Assembly (NCBI GenBank): GCA_905397405.1
Contig: CAJPVJ010000086.1
Span: 1-43,437 of the forward strand
From: Oppiella nova
Lineage: Eukaryota > Arthropoda > Arachnida > Sarcoptiformes > Oppiidae
DNA length: 43,437 nucleotides
Reading direction: 5' to 3'
Shown here: positions 1-12,911 of the stretch, piece after piece
Layout of the letters: every line of letters starts with the position of its first letter
Position numbering within the stretch: position 1 is the stretch's first letter
Made by a program: the position numbers and the translations under genes
The notes under the pieces: generated by a model
What the model was told of the DNA's origin: nothing
The model's database searches: none
Seen by the model: only the letters and a program-made list of their open reading frames with translations

Positions 1-46
1 AAAGTTAAATAAATCTGCAAAAGGGATAACTGTTTGGACACACATG

Positions 47-48
<2 letters not shown>

Positions 49-86
<38 letters not shown>
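49..86. repeat. (GA)19 microsatellite
   Basis: Uninterrupted 38 bp. Confidence 0.98.
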
Positions 87-88
<2 letters not shown>

Positions 89-1586
89 AGTGTCTAAAAC
101 AAATAGAAAGAGGAATCCCTATTATACGCTCAGGTATGTCATGATATGCTGTAATGAAATGCTATGATTATATACACGCACTTGAAATTGAATATAAATA
201 AAAACAATACATTTGTATTTCACATAATTGTATACAATATTGTCGGGCAGAGAGAGCACCGGCGTGTTTAGGCGTGGATGCGAGTGCACCACACAATAGG
301 ATAGGCTTCACTGCCAGTGCAACCTGTGCTCCACTACACACACCATAGCTCTCTCCAGTTCTCTCTCTCCAAGGTTGGGATGCGAGAGAGAGAGAGACTG
401 CGAGAGAGACACACGGCTGACCTCTACGGCAATGCGCGCACACAGACTGTACGGATAGCGCAGCCGTTTGTACGGCTCGGCTACGCCTCCCACTCTATCG
501 GAGCGCAGCCAGAAAAACGAGAACTGGAAGGGCTGGTAGCCGATGAGAGCTGGGGGTAGGCATACACTGAGGACAGGTATGTCAGGGTGGGGGTCGCAGC
601 CACGGCGTGGAGAGTGCACTGCAATAGTGTGTGAGAGAGTAAAGGCAGAGTCGGCACTAGTTTTATACACATATATGTATACCCTATGTATATATCTATG
701 AGTGGTATTCCAATGCGGAAGGTAAACTTTATATATATATATGCCCGCAGTATATATACGTGTATATCGCTTATATATATGAACTTTTTAACTGCGAAGC
801 CTTAAAAACACTTTATTTTTCTTAAAGGCTGGTATAAGCGTATAGTATAGCGTTAAGGCACTGGTATGTCGTGTATACTGTATATGTATGGAGAGCTCAG
901 GTATGGAAAGCAAAAAAAGAAGTTATCAGTTGAGAAAAGTGTGAGCACTGCCTGTGTTTCTCTCTCTGACTCTCTCAGTGCTCTCTCATCTCATTTCAGT
1001 CTCAACTGTGCCCTCACAGACACCACATCTCTCTCACATCCCAGAGCTTAGGCTAACTGTCCGCTCGTTTGTTGCGTTTTGATTTGTTTGCTGTGTTTCG
1101 GTGCAGAGAAAACAAAAAACTTTTTTCATTATCACTATTAAAGAGATTTTTAATTGTGTTTTACGAGTGATTTAAAACTTATTGTAGTTTTGACTATTGA
1201 TAGTAATTTTGTGTACGATTTTGGCTAAAAGTTTTGCCCTGCTTATAATTTACACAACTTTTAATTTAATTTTTATTTGACAATTAATTTTGCGAAATAT
1301 AATATTTATTGGATTTTCCGACATTTTTCGTGTGTTTTATGAAGTGATTGACTCTTTGGACACTTAAACAAACTTTTTCATCATAAATACCAAAAGGATT
1401 TTATATTTAATTTTCATCTCATATAACGTAAGTTTTGTTTTAAAATAAACTTTTAATATCAATAAATAGTTAGTAATAAAAATACATTATATGCAACTTT
1501 CAGTATTAAAGTTTTCAAATAATATCCAATTTATTAATTTCTATATTTTGTGGACACGAAAAGTGTTGAACTATTTTACAGCATAG

Positions 1587-1606
1587 CCTTAACCTTAACC
1601 TTAAAC
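1587..1606. repeat. Short (CCTTAA)n run
   Basis: Three CCTTAA units in a row. The reverse-complement unit recurs at 7175-7192. It resembles, but is not, the arthropod telomere repeat TTAGG. Confidence 0.6.
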
Positions 1607-3551
1607 TCTAGACCGCTATTGAGAGCAAAATGTTTTCATTTTATGTATGACTTCCCCCTCTAACGAAAATATATGCAATAATTATATAAAAGCTTATTTC
1701 ATATGTGTTTCACTTCTATACTATGTTTCGTGTTATTTGAAAACCTAAATAACATTTTTACTCTTAATTCCCATTTGAAAAAGTGGATCATTAGCCATGA
1801 TATTATAAAAAATAAAATGCTGTTCATTATAAGTGTTTTTCATATGTATATTAAAAACTTTTTGTGTTATAATTTCATTTCGTTTGACCGACAAAAATAT
1901 TTATCGCAAAAGCTTTCGATAGCTAAATATAATTTCAATTAATTTCTCACAAATAAGATGTCAATTATGAAAAGTTTTAAATTGATTTTTATAATGTTTT
2001 TCAAATAATTACTTATTATAATCGCCATTAAAACTATAGCTAAAATCGTATTTATCGGTTAGACATAAAACTTTTGGTAATTTTCGTGAACTAATTCATT
2101 ACCAAATAAAATACGAAATCTATATAAAATATATCGAAATTATAGCCCTTTTGAATGACTATGTTTTTTAGCAACATCCATGTTCACCATAACGTGTAGT
2201 ACATTATAAGCTGGTTTAGTTTAGTAAACAGGTTTGCTCGCAAAAAGGCTTTTATTTATTAGTTCGTTATAACTGTATATAACGTTATGTATTATATATA
2301 AAAATATATAGTTTTTAATGGATTTGCTCTCATTTTTTTCACTCACCTTAACATTGAATTTAAGGCAATCTCTGTATTATTCGCAATCAAATGGGATTCA
2401 CTATAACCGCAGGGGTTGGGGTCGGGGGTAGATATATAGGGGGCTTAAAAATCGACAGCAAAAGCATTCAATCTTTGAAATAAAATATATTTTTCCAAAA
2501 AATTGTAATCTAATTAGTCTACGATAAAAGTGACAAAATATTTTCATATTAAAACAATTTCTCTCTGATATACATAAAAAAATATTTTGTCTATGTTTTT
2601 GTCTGTAGTGTATCTATAGATAGAAAATAAAATAACAAAAAACACATATCAATAGTAATTGTACGGAAGCTATCGATAACACTATTATTATGTATGCATT
2701 GATTGCTTATGTATTGTGAATACACTATACGGAAGAGTGGAAAAACATATAATTTTTGGGACTTTCTTAACACTTATAGACTGTGTTTGCAGTTATATTG
2801 AGATAATATTTGGGAAAAATAACTGTTTTATACATATTTATGCTGTTTTTGTCCATCATTTCACTCGTCTTTTCAATTCACTCGTATTGTGAACTAAAAA
2901 TATAATATATTCTGTGTATAGATATTAAGCTAAATATACTGTATATATATCTAGTGGACACCGATTTTCACTTGAATGAACACTTTTTATTATAAACCTC
3001 TGTATATATTATACATCTATTGCTCTCTTTTTTATTACATTTTCTGTCAATTATAGTTAGAAATGAAAAAATTGACACTTTTTTCGCTACTTGTATACAA
3101 TAGTCAGTAAATACACGGACAATATGTGTATCGCAATTGAATTGTATTGTATATCAATTGAAAACTGATTTTACTTTGCACAACAAGCTGTTACAGTTTG
3201 CGGGCACCGTTAGCCTATCAATTCAATATTATACGGTATTAGACAGTTATTCAATAGTTAAAAACCACTATCTCTTGTCCGAGCGCCTGGATTTGCATTT
3301 ATATTAAGTAATAGCGAGTCCTAAAAAAGTCAAAATACAATTACCAAATCACATACCACTCCATTCAGTCGTAAAGTAAATCTGATTTAACGGAGGGGGA
3401 GGTTAGTGTCAAAAAAGTATACCAATTGCTAAACCCGTATATACTCTACAGTGGTTTGTGTTATTTGTTTTGTAGTTTTGGGTTTGATTTGAAAGTTATA
3501 TTAGTTTTGACCTCAAAATACGAAATGCAAACACAATAGATAATAGATAAT

Positions 3552-3554
<3 letters not shown>

Positions 3555-3582
<28 letters not shown>
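3555..3582. repeat. (TC)n microsatellite
   Basis: About 28 bp; forms the left border of duplicated segment L1. Confidence 0.98.
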
Positions 3583-3667
3583 CACTATTTGCCAATTAAT
3601 TCGGATTAGAAAACAACTCGAGAGAGCACTGGCTGTTATCAACTGTAAGCACTGGTAGGTATGTGTG
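3582..3667 (+). repeat. Duplicated segment L, copy 1
   Basis: An 86-bp segment starting at a (TC)n tract and carrying the word GCACTGGTAG (3649-3658). Its inverted copy is at 4643-4728 with one mismatch seen. Confidence 0.95.
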
Positions 3668-3702
3668 AGCGAAAAGGATAGGCATATGTATGGGTAGTAC
3701 AC

Positions 3703-3703
<1 letters not shown>
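3661..3703 (+). repeat. Duplicated segment R, copy 1
   Basis: A 43-bp segment overlapping the end of L and ending at the next (CT)n tract. An identical inverted copy is at 5123-5165. Confidence 0.95.

Positions 3704-3704
<1 letters not shown>

Positions 3705-3733
<29 letters not shown>
3705..3733. repeat. (CT)n microsatellite
   Basis: 29 bp; right border of the L-R block. Confidence 0.98.
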
Positions 3734-4642
3734 GACACTGAGAGAGACTTCCTTAAAAATATACTCTTCCCATACATTTCCAAACACTGATTGACACAAT
3801 ATATTGCGACGAGTCAGTCAGTCAGTGATGGGCACAGGGGTATGGGTGGGGGTTATAGAGAGATAGTGAATGGAGTGAACACGACATGAAAAAACTCTTA
3901 CATAACATATGCTTTTAAACACACATTTAATACGAGATTTCATATTAAAAAGCACTGCAGGAGTGCTTCCAGTGTTTGTATTCAACGCATAAATAGTCAT
4001 ATCATTCACGTGTTGTGTCTCTCTATGCAAAGTCTATGTAAAGTTTTTTGCGGTGGTATACGAGGGGCTGGTATGCCAGTGAGATAGGATGGCCACTGAC
4101 AATGCCACACGAATTGTTTTCAATTCACTATTTTCTGTGTCTATTATTATTTAAAAATCATATGTAGAAAAGCATCAAATCATAAATATATTCAAACATT
4201 ATATTACATAACGTTTTGAGAAATAGATAATAAAACGGATATAATATTGAAAATCAAAACATAATCTCTTAAGAAAACTAATTCATAGATCCCTTTCCCA
4301 CCGTAGAAGCCAGCCTACCTGAGCTCTTACGGCTTATTTATATACTATTTTAAACAACTGTTTGATTCCCTGCTTATAAGTCATTAATTGGAGAAAATAC
4401 AGGTCAACCGAAATGGCTGTCCGTATAACTCATGCAAACAAATGATTATAATTTTTTTTAATGCGAATTCAATGGCAATAAAAATACATATTATTATATA
4501 CAGTATACACAGAGATTGTCTGATTGTCAGACAACAGGTATGCCATACATGAGAGGGTTCACTACCAGCAGCGGCAACCATAGTGTGAATATTGCTGTGA
4601 AAGTAGTTCAAGACCAGGATGTGTCAGAGCACATACACGACA

Positions 4643-4725
4643 CACACATATCTACCAGTGCTTACAGTTGATAACAGCCAGTGCTCTCTCGAGTTGTTTT
4701 CTAATCCGAATTAATTGGCAAATAG

Positions 4726-4728
<3 letters not shown>
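4643..4728 (-). repeat. Duplicated segment L, inverted copy 2
   Basis: Reverse complement of 3582-3667, followed directly by (GA)n and then M copy 1. The L-tract-M junction exists only here. Confidence 0.95.

Positions 4729-4756
<28 letters not shown>
4728..4756. repeat. (GA)n microsatellite
   Basis: 29 bp joining inverted segments L and M. Confidence 0.98.
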
Positions 4757-4758
<2 letters not shown>

Positions 4759-4847
4759 ATGATTTTAGCGACAAAACCCGGAATTTACTGATCATTATAT
4801 CACACATATCTATGAGTCGACAGATTCTCCTATCCCTTCCCTGTCCT
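4757..4847 (-). repeat. Duplicated segment M, inverted copy 1
   Basis: 91 bp, identical by eye to the reverse complement of 5730-5820. Confidence 0.95.
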
Positions 4848-5122
4848 CGCAATACAAACAGATGTGTCTTATAAGAGACACATAAAAAAATCTCTACTCT
4901 TCCTACCATTCCCATCAAAACGGTGTACCGACTGCTAGCTATGAACTATAGCGGGTGTTCACTGTATATGAATAGGTGTAGGAAATTATGTTCAGTACAT
5001 AAAAAGTGATCATTTGATTGACACGTTTATTGCTGTGAAAATACATTTCATACACCATTCCCGATGTGGTAGTTGTCTGTCCCTCAAAGTGTACGGCCTA
5101 TTCATACGGATGAGACAATCGC

Positions 5123-5165
5123 TGTGTACTACCCATACATATGCCTATCCTTTTCGCTCACACAT
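5123..5165 (-). repeat. Duplicated segment R, inverted copy 2
   Basis: 43 bp identical to the reverse complement of 3661-3703, but with no (CT)n tract next to it. Confidence 0.93.
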
Positions 5166-5691
5166 TAAGCATCGCATATATGGATGAGATTCCCATTATA
5201 TGCCTTTCCATCCATACATACAGTGCTCTCACTATTAGGATACACACAATATGTGGCTTTTATTTAACTATACAATCAATACATACGAGAAATATATTGC
5301 ATAAGAAATCGCTATTCAATAGGCGTTTAGAGAGTTAGCGATAAATGTTAAGCAATTCTTATGTGTGTGTGAGAGCGAGCACTGGGAGGATAGGGAGCTA
5401 TCGCTTCCTATTGATCGGTCGCATCACTAATGGAAAGGCTCCGATAGGCGAGGGAACGGTATGGCGAAAAATAGAGAGACGGAAGGAGTTATTGTGTGTT
5501 ATGTTACCAGGCAAGGGCAAGGTTATGTTTTGGTACCTACCGGTGCTATACCTTTCCAGTACTCTCTCACTCACCATACATACCATACCTGAGCTGAGGA
5601 GCTAACGGGCCGTAGAGCTAAGCGCCGCTCCAATTGTGTTAGCAGTGAGTGAGCGCTCCGTAACTAAGAGTGAAAAGACTTTTTCCTTAAG

Positions 5692-5694
<3 letters not shown>

Positions 5695-5728
<34 letters not shown>
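5695..5728. repeat. (TC)n microsatellite
   Basis: 34 bp; left border of M copy 2. Confidence 0.98.
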
Positions 5729-5729
<1 letters not shown>

Positions 5730-5731
<2 letters not shown>

Positions 5732-5818
5732 GACAGGGAAGGGATAGGAGAATCTGTCGACTCATAGATATGTGTGATATAATGATCAGTAAATTCCGGG
5801 TTTTGTCGCTAAAATCAT

Positions 5819-5820
<2 letters not shown>
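5730..5820 (+). repeat. Duplicated segment M, copy 2
   Basis: 91 bp flanked on both sides by (CT)n tracts; partner of 4757-4847. Confidence 0.95.

Positions 5821-5856
<36 letters not shown>
5821..5856. repeat. (CT)18 microsatellite
   Basis: 36 bp; right border of M copy 2. Confidence 0.98.
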
Positions 5857-5859
<3 letters not shown>

Positions 5860-6892
5860 CGAAACGCATGAGAAAAGAGAATGTGTTTTAAGACGTTTGA
5901 AGAGTGAGGTCAGGGAGGAGAGGGGATCGGGAGAGCTATGGGAGAGGGAGGGGGAGGGTATGTGTGCGCATACATACATAGCAATAGGCGATAGCGAAAC
6001 AAGTGTGAGAGTATATGCGGTCGTTGAACTGTTACCTACCTGTGCTCTCTCGTTCTCTCATAGTATATTCACTCTCTCTATGACTATGAGAGAGCACATG
6101 TATGTGCTTTGGGAATGGTATGAGAGCACCGGTGGGAGCGTTAGCTCTCATATTTACCACTGATTTCTTAAATGAAAAAGTCTTTTAAAGTCATAGAAAA
6201 AGACATAAACACTGCACTGAAAAACAACACCAAAAATCAGAGCATTTCCTTAACTTATTATCTGTCTGTCTGTGTCCCCACATACCTTTCCCCTCGCTTG
6301 CATACCTATGCTTAAGCTTTGGGGACTACCGGTGATTGATATCAAGTGATTAGACGTTTCTGTGGTTTATTTTAGCCGTAAATTTAAATCTATTTTTGTT
6401 TTCTTAATTCAAAAAAGATTTTTCATGAATAAAAACGACAACAATTTGATTAACAGTATTATGCCATTCCGTTTGCACATCCCTTTCCACCCTAACATCA
6501 CTCACTCTCTCCCTTTCCTCACCTTCCGATCCCTTTAAGCCATGCATTAAACTCGCATTTAATGCCAATACTTTCGCTGATGGTATGGAGTATGGCCTGA
6601 GAAATACCTGTCCTTTTCTGTTAGTATGTATACTTTAATGTACTGTTAGCCAGGAATGTTGTGTTGTGTGCTGTGTGTGCACTCATCGCACCGGTATGTG
6701 GAATGCCATCATTATTGCGCTAATCATTAAGCATTAAAAACAGTAATAAAATGAGTGTTTTTCCTATTAAACAGAGAAATGTGTTTAAACTCTACAATAC
6801 GTATTGGGAAGGGCTGTAATTGCCAGTGCCATTAGGCACCGGGCAGTGGGAACGGGATTTCGTTTATTCAATTCTATTGCTCATCATTTATG

Positions 6893-6895
<3 letters not shown>

Positions 6896-6929
<34 letters not shown>
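6896..6929. repeat. (TC)n microsatellite
   Basis: 34 bp; no duplicated flank found. Confidence 0.98.
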
Positions 6930-6931
<2 letters not shown>

Positions 6932-7174
6932 ATCGCACCCATAATATAACCGCTACTGAACTCATATTTATTACGGAATAAACCGTATTATTGGTCTGAC
7001 ATGAGCTACCGATGCCCTCCACCATAATAGCGCCTACCGTCTCACTCGTCATAATACAAGTGATGGGCACTTATGTAAGACAAGCGCCCGGACTATAGCC
7101 CAACCGCTATACAGATATGTATAGACTATTAAACGTGTGTTTTTCACATTCAAAACGCCATTCACACCATCAAT

Positions 7175-7192
7175 GTTAAGGTTAAGGTTAAC
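7175..7192. repeat. Short (TTAAGG)n run
   Basis: GTTAAGGTTAAGGTTAAC, the opposite-strand counterpart of the run at 1587. Confidence 0.6.
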
Positions 7193-7755
7193 TGCTATGG
7201 GGAACGGTAGGCGAAAGGAAGTACTGTTTTCTTTATTTTCATATATCACTGCTTTGATTGATATGAAGGGCGCATGGAGTACCAGCTCATACCTACTGTA
7301 ACCGTAATGTTATGTAAGAGCTGTGATGTGTAGACCTGTTTGTGTGTATGCCTTATGTCACAACTATTTTGTCACATCCATTAGGACCTGAACCACTCAG
7401 TCAATCGTAGACATATCGGGCCCTCCACACACAGATACATACCGGTGCCCTGTGATACCCCGGTCTAAATAGGCACTCATGATATGCTAATTAATCGATT
7501 GCATCGGAAAACGCCCGGCCATTGAAATCGCATGAGAAAAGCCGTGTTTTCATGATTTGTAGGCATAAACTGTGTGTATATTTTATGTCCGCAACTGTTA
7601 TGTAATGTCTAAACACAATGTATTGTATTTTAACTGTTGTGTGAATGACTTGTTTTTTTGTCGCAATATTTTATTATTATATTGTGTGATGTGTTTGGAA
7701 AATAGACGTCTAATATATGTATAAACAGTACAGTTATGTAACGGGTCTATGAGTT

Positions 7756-7758
<3 letters not shown>

Positions 7759-7803
<45 letters not shown>
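7759..7803. repeat. (TC)n microsatellite
   Basis: 45 bp, the longest uninterrupted tract in the window. Confidence 0.98.
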
Positions 7804-7809
<6 letters not shown>

Positions 7810-9549
7810 GGCTCTCAAGAAAACCGCTTTTAAACAGCAAAATAATGTCTGAAAAATTATGGTATTCTTGAAGATCTCGTTGTCAATGGTATACACATAA
7901 AAGATGCTTACGATATGCCTGTTATGTGACAGGGATTACAAGTCTCTTTCTCAAGTGTTTTTGTGTGAGAAGTGTATGAAGTTTTGAGACAAAATAAAAT
8001 AAATCACTCGAAACGCTGAGAGAAAAGCACTAAAAAATTATCATTAAAATAGTGGTTATTTATCGCAAGATTTATATAAGAAACTTGAATTTTTAAAACA
8101 AAAGTTTTGTGTCTATTTTTATTATACGGTTCGGTGTCCAAGGAAAGTGCACTTTCTCTCTACCCTTCCCTCCCCTTTCCACTCGCACACCAGTGTTTTT
8201 CGCACACCATTTGATGCGAAAAATATCCGATATTTTTGTTTCAATTCCTCGTAATTATCTATAATTTTCTGTGTATTTAAACATAGAGTTTGTGTTTCAC
8301 AGCACAAAAAGTTTTTATTTGTTTTTTTTGTGTTTAACTCGTATTTCTGATATCAACGCACATATCGATAGGAAATACTATAGTTTTTTGATGAATACCA
8401 TTAACACCATAAGCATAGCCTTAAAATGTTTTTGATTGTGAATGCCATTAGTATGAATGATACGTTAAATATAGAGTTCAGAGTTATAAATAAGTCATTA
8501 ATTTTAATGTATTATTAAATAAGCAAAAATAATATCACTTTAATATCTAATACCGCGGTATCATGTCATCAAATGCATGGTAGAAACAAACGCTGAATAT
8601 ATAATATTTAACATAAAACAAAAACTATTGCTTAACTCACTCGAGATCATCACTAGTATTGATATCTCAATTGAAATACATTTTTAACTAATCTCTTGTG
8701 TTAACTGAAAAAAATAATTTTTCTTTAATATACAAACGACTATAGTTTGAGGTCAGGGGCTGTTAGCCTACAGTATGTATTAGCAAACCGTTAGCCATCG
8801 GAGAAACTTATTTCCCATACCTTTCCATATATTTCTAATATAAACTTCATATGAGAATTGAATGACACTTAATATCACTGTTATATATGGAGGGGTATCT
8901 ATCGGTGGTAGCTATCCTTTGGGCAATACTTACTAAATCATAGGCCCATTACTATCGCACGTTTTGGCATCAATTGAATCAGCGATCCGTTTGCGAACTA
9001 CTGGTGCGAGTGGTCTAAACAGACGTCTTTCCTATTCATTAAGAGTTTTATATATTTTTGAGATTTAATTTCAATGAGAGTTGTATTAAAAACGCAAACA
9101 ATTTTTATGCGATACTACTATTACACGAGGAATACAGCTCCAAAAATATATATCATATATTATTTTCACTGAAAAAATGATTACTTTTTCTAATGAATTA
9201 CACGAATCTCTCGCATCACTACATCCGAGAGTGCAATACATATGACATTAAAAACACTTTAAAAACTGAAAACTTATGCTTTTTATCTAATATTTTACTT
9301 TTTCTGGTTGAAACTTTTCCATTTTTAATACAGTATGTGTGTGTGTGTGTGTTGGACAGTACACCAGTACTCTATCATCTCTCTTTCTATATGTCTGTCC
9401 GATAGTAGAAGTGGCTGTCCTTATGATGGATTGTGCGGTGAAGCGAAAGGGATGACCCATACTATACAATAGGCTATAAAACTAATGATAACATTCTTAC
9501 GTAATACTAGACTTTGATTTTCAATAATCTTTGGGCGAGTGTTAAGCCC

Positions 9550-9571
9550 GAGAGAGAGAGAGAGAGAGAGA
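9550..9571. repeat. (GA)n microsatellite
   Basis: 22 bp. Confidence 0.97.
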
Positions 9572-9875
9572 AATCTCACCAATAACTGTATTTCTCTCTC
9601 ATTCAATATATCATACTTTAAATATACGGTACAGTTATGTATTGAATTGAATGTAAGTTTTTTCTCCATTCAATAAATACTTGAATGGAAATGAAAAAAC
9701 TGCGGAAGTATTGGATGTGTTGTTGTTGTAGTAAAAGGAGGAAAAAATTATTGCTCTTCACTGGTAGTGACAGCACCGGCAGCTCTTATGCCCGTAGTTC
9801 TCACACACCATAAGTCTCTCCACTCTTTTTTCGCAATAATAAGAAATTGCGGTTTTCTTTGTCCCCATCACTAGT

Positions 9876-9877
<2 letters not shown>

Positions 9878-9916
<39 letters not shown>
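9878..9916. repeat. (TC)n microsatellite
   Basis: 39 bp; first of three tracts within 180 bp, in CT, AG, CT order. Confidence 0.98.
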
Positions 9917-9919
<3 letters not shown>

Positions 9920-9968
9920 GTCTACTTTTAGCTGCAATTGGAATACAGAGTAGAGTATAGAAAGACTC

Positions 9969-9970
<2 letters not shown>

Positions 9971-10002
<32 letters not shown>
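9971..10002. repeat. (AG)n microsatellite
   Basis: 32 bp, inverted relative to its two neighbours, so the three could fold or pair with each other. Confidence 0.98.
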
Positions 10003-10004
<2 letters not shown>

Positions 10005-10024
10005 TGGAGTACCAGCTCTTTCGG

Positions 10025-10026
<2 letters not shown>

Positions 10027-10055
<29 letters not shown>
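10027..10055. repeat. (CT)n microsatellite
   Basis: 29 bp. The gap before it contains TGGAGTACCAGCTC (10006-10019), also found at 7276-7289. Confidence 0.98.
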
Positions 10056-10058
<3 letters not shown>

Positions 10059-11642
10059 GTGCAAAGTAGTTGGCACTGGTATGGGATGGTGTGTGCGTAG
10101 GACAGGACATCTGCAATGGTTATTGCACTTGACCTAAATAGCGGGTGCGGAAGACTTTTGCACAGAGCGTGTGGTGTGTGTGAGCTGTTTGGCACCGGTA
10201 GGCACTGGTGTATAAGAAAAAGCAAAAATGGAAATAAAATGAGTGAAGAAATATCGTTTCGAGAGGTTTTTAGAGTTAATTTTTTGTCCCAAAAGGCTGC
10301 CCAACAAATCAGTGGTGCAGATGTTTTTAGGCACTAATATAATGCCAGGCATTGAGTGACTGGGTTTCGCCTCCCGGTGCCCATCAGCCGCGCGATTCGG
10401 TCGACATTCGCATTACTATTATATATATTATATATAATACTCTTTTGTTTCCATTAATTCCTTATGTTTTCCACTCTTTCTCTACAAATAGTTTTTGGTT
10501 TTGAATTATTTTTTAGCATTTTTTGCAAAAGTAATATCCATTTGCGTGAACACACAGTATAATTAACTGCCGGCCCTCTCGGTCGAAGGGAAAGGGGTTC
10601 AGGGTATGTGTGTATAGAGTTAAACACGGCTTAATTGTGCTCATAAATAATTGTTTTTTAGTTTGGTTTTAGAAATATTTTTTGTTTTGTTTTTAAGTAT
10701 AGCTTAGTATTCATAGACATTCAGTGGAAAAGTATTTCTGTTTATTCGTATGTATAATAGAAATACTTATAAACACTTTCTAATCATAAGATTTTGAGTG
10801 AAAAGCATTTTTTATACACAAATTTCAAGAACAATCCAAATATAAAAGTTTGTTTGAAATTATTAATTAAAACAACAAATACTAGTAACGAGAAAAAAGT
10901 TTTACTTTTAATATAATAATAAGTTTTAGCGATATTTAGCTGTCCTTCGCGTTTGTGGTGATGTGTGAGAGAGTATTGAAGAGAGAATAGGAGAGAGAAT
11001 AGGAGAGAGAGAATGCGAGAGAGAAATATCGATCGGAAGGTCAGAGACAGTGAAAAGTGGTTTTTTAATACGAAAAATCGTTTTACTAATCATAATAATA
11101 ATAGCGTATAAGTAAATCAAAACACCATAACTTTTGCATACATGTCCTTCAGTAATGAATTACCAGAGAAAGTGTTGGCATTAAAACCACTCTCTCTTAG
11201 TCTCTAATAATAATGAGCAATCAAATCACATTCAAAACACTTTTGAAAAATAAATATAACTTTTATAATATATTTACGACTCGTACTCCGCCTTTAAAAA
11301 GCATTTATTTTCTTGGGATAAAAAGTAACAGAAAATCGTTTTTTATTTAAAATATTTTTATTTTACTCGCGACTCGTTTTCCCTCCCAATTGATTGAATA
11401 CACTATTTATTAAGGGTTTGAATCGCTTGAACACAATGTCAACCAAATAACAGCCGTTTCCCAAATCCAGTGCCAAAAAGTTGTTTCTCTATACGAAAAG
11501 CTTACAAAATAAAGCAAAATAAAAAAGTTTTATATTTAGATTTTTCTTATTTAATACACACACTATTTGTTAAACTTTTTATATATTTGGTTTGATATTA
11601 AAATTATTATTTAGTATTAGTTTTTGTTGTTTTTGTTGAATG

Positions 11643-11645
<3 letters not shown>
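10056..11645. other. No gene seen; two adjacent dispersed words then AT-rich DNA
   Basis: Words sit at 10073 and 10192, the second followed at once by a partial third copy (GCACTGGTGT). A small GC-rich patch lies at 10360-10405. The rest is AT-rich. Confidence 0.55.

Positions 11646-11683
<38 letters not shown>
11646..11683. repeat. (TC)n microsatellite
   Basis: 38 bp in AT-rich DNA. Confidence 0.98.
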
Positions 11684-11686
<3 letters not shown>

Positions 11687-11992
11687 CTTAAGATTTGAAT
11701 ATAACTTTTATTTTTTATATTACTTTTATTATGTTATGTTTGAAATGTGTTATTGAAAACTCATATCATATATAATATAATAAATTGATATTTTTTTGCT
11801 TATACAGTATTTTTAAGGCGTGTTTATGACAACAGCGCTGTTATCCCTTTTCTTTCAATAGAGATTTATATCGTATATACCATTCAAATCGCAAAATCCA
11901 ACAAATCTTTTAATACAGTTATAAATTATAAATTGAATTTGTTTTTTAATTTTAATCATATTATCAAAAAAGATTTTCCTTATAATAGCTAT

Positions 11993-11993
<1 letters not shown>

Positions 11994-12038
<45 letters not shown>
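11994..12038. repeat. (CT)n-(CA)n compound microsatellite
   Basis: CT to 12026, then CA to 12038; left border of segment A. Confidence 0.98.
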
Positions 12039-12040
<2 letters not shown>

Positions 12041-12100
12041 ACCTGTGCCAAAAGGGAACAGGAGTTTAGATGTTCCCAAACAACACAGTTATATCTGAAG
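12029..12100 (+). repeat. Duplicated segment A, copy 1
   Basis: 72 bp including the word ATACCTGTGC (12039-12048). The inverted copy is at 12821-12892. Here A is followed directly by B. Confidence 0.94.
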
Positions 12101-12102
12101 TA

Positions 12103-12172
12103 GAATACATATATAAATAGTATTTTTTGTGAAAAAAGTTGAGATGAAAGAGAACTGGTTTTTTGTGTGGAA

Positions 12173-12179
<7 letters not shown>
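12103..12179 (+). repeat. Duplicated segment B, copy 1
   Basis: 77 bp ending at the (TC)n tract; inverted copy at 12911-12987. Confidence 0.94.

Positions 12180-12208
<29 letters not shown>
12179..12208. repeat. (TC)n microsatellite
   Basis: 30 bp; right border of B copy 1. Confidence 0.98.
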
Positions 12209-12211
<3 letters not shown>

Positions 12212-12820
12212 ATATAGTTAGCACAGTATATAACAAAATTATATATACAGGTACAAAATTCTTACGACACTTAAAGTTAAGGCCTTTTATTGTTTCTCTT
12301 TTTATATGTTTCACTCATTTTTCTTAATTTTTATTTATCGCTTGAAATTCGTTATGAATTCATAAAATACTTCAACGAAACAGTCATTAATTTATCAAAA
12401 CATTTAAACGCCAAATAATTTACACTATTGTGAAAGTACTGGTGGGATGTGTCCGGTGATAGTGAGCCAGCGATTGATTTTTCCAAACCTTCAAATAGTA
12501 TTTCTATACATAACTGTATATTAATTTATATGTAGTTTAACTGTAAACTAATCACAGATTTCTTAGGATTTATTACAAATTGATGATTAGATTACAGATA
12601 TTTTTGCCTTTTTCATCAAAACTATCCCCCAGTGAAGGACTGTTAGCCTATTTGCCTCCCGAACCCCTCCAATACCTGTTATACCCTAAGACTCTCACAC
12701 TCTGTCAGAGGGGATGTGTCTGTGAATTGTTTTTTGGGTACAACTGTTGCTATAAATATGTCTTCAAGACATAGCACGTGATGAATAAAAACCCTTCAAA
12801 AAACTAAATATGATTTTGAA

Positions 12821-12892
12821 CTTCAGATATAACTGTGTTGTTTGGGAACATCTAAACTCCTGTTCCCTTTTGGCACAGGTATGTGTGTGTGT
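12821..12892 (-). repeat. Duplicated segment A, inverted copy 2
   Basis: Reverse complement of 12029-12100. Here A and B are separated by (GA)n and their order is permuted relative to copy 1. Confidence 0.94.
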
Positions 12893-12911
12893 GGTGAGAG
12901 AGAGAGAGAGA
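12893..12911. repeat. (GA)n microsatellite
   Basis: About 19 bp between inverted A and inverted B. Confidence 0.96.

Larger units (their letters stand above)
1..3554. other. AT-rich DNA with one GC-richer island; no gene seen
   Basis: Short frames here are not protein-like. Positions 240-660 are GC-richer with scattered GAGAG and CTCTC words. A (TA)n run lies at 730-742 and a triple CCTTAA run at 1587-1606. The rest (about 1080-3500) is featureless AT-rich sequence. Confidence 0.6.
5857..9549. other. No gene seen; word-rich intergenic DNA
   Basis: Contains two (CT)n tracts and dispersed words at 6036, 6688 and 7439, with GC-richer patches at 5900-6340 and 7000-7500. An imperfect inverted pair, CCAGTGCC/GGCACCGG, is at about 6817-6832. 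A (TG)9 run lies at about 9335-9352. Confidence 0.55.

Noticed and set aside
1587-7192. Interstitial telomere repeats
   Set aside because: The unit is TTAAGG, not the arthropod TTAGG, and only about three copies occur at each place.
9758-10225. 155-codon minus-strand frame
   Set aside because: About half of it is Arg-Glu or Ser-Leu repeats encoded by (CT)n tracts; not a real protein.
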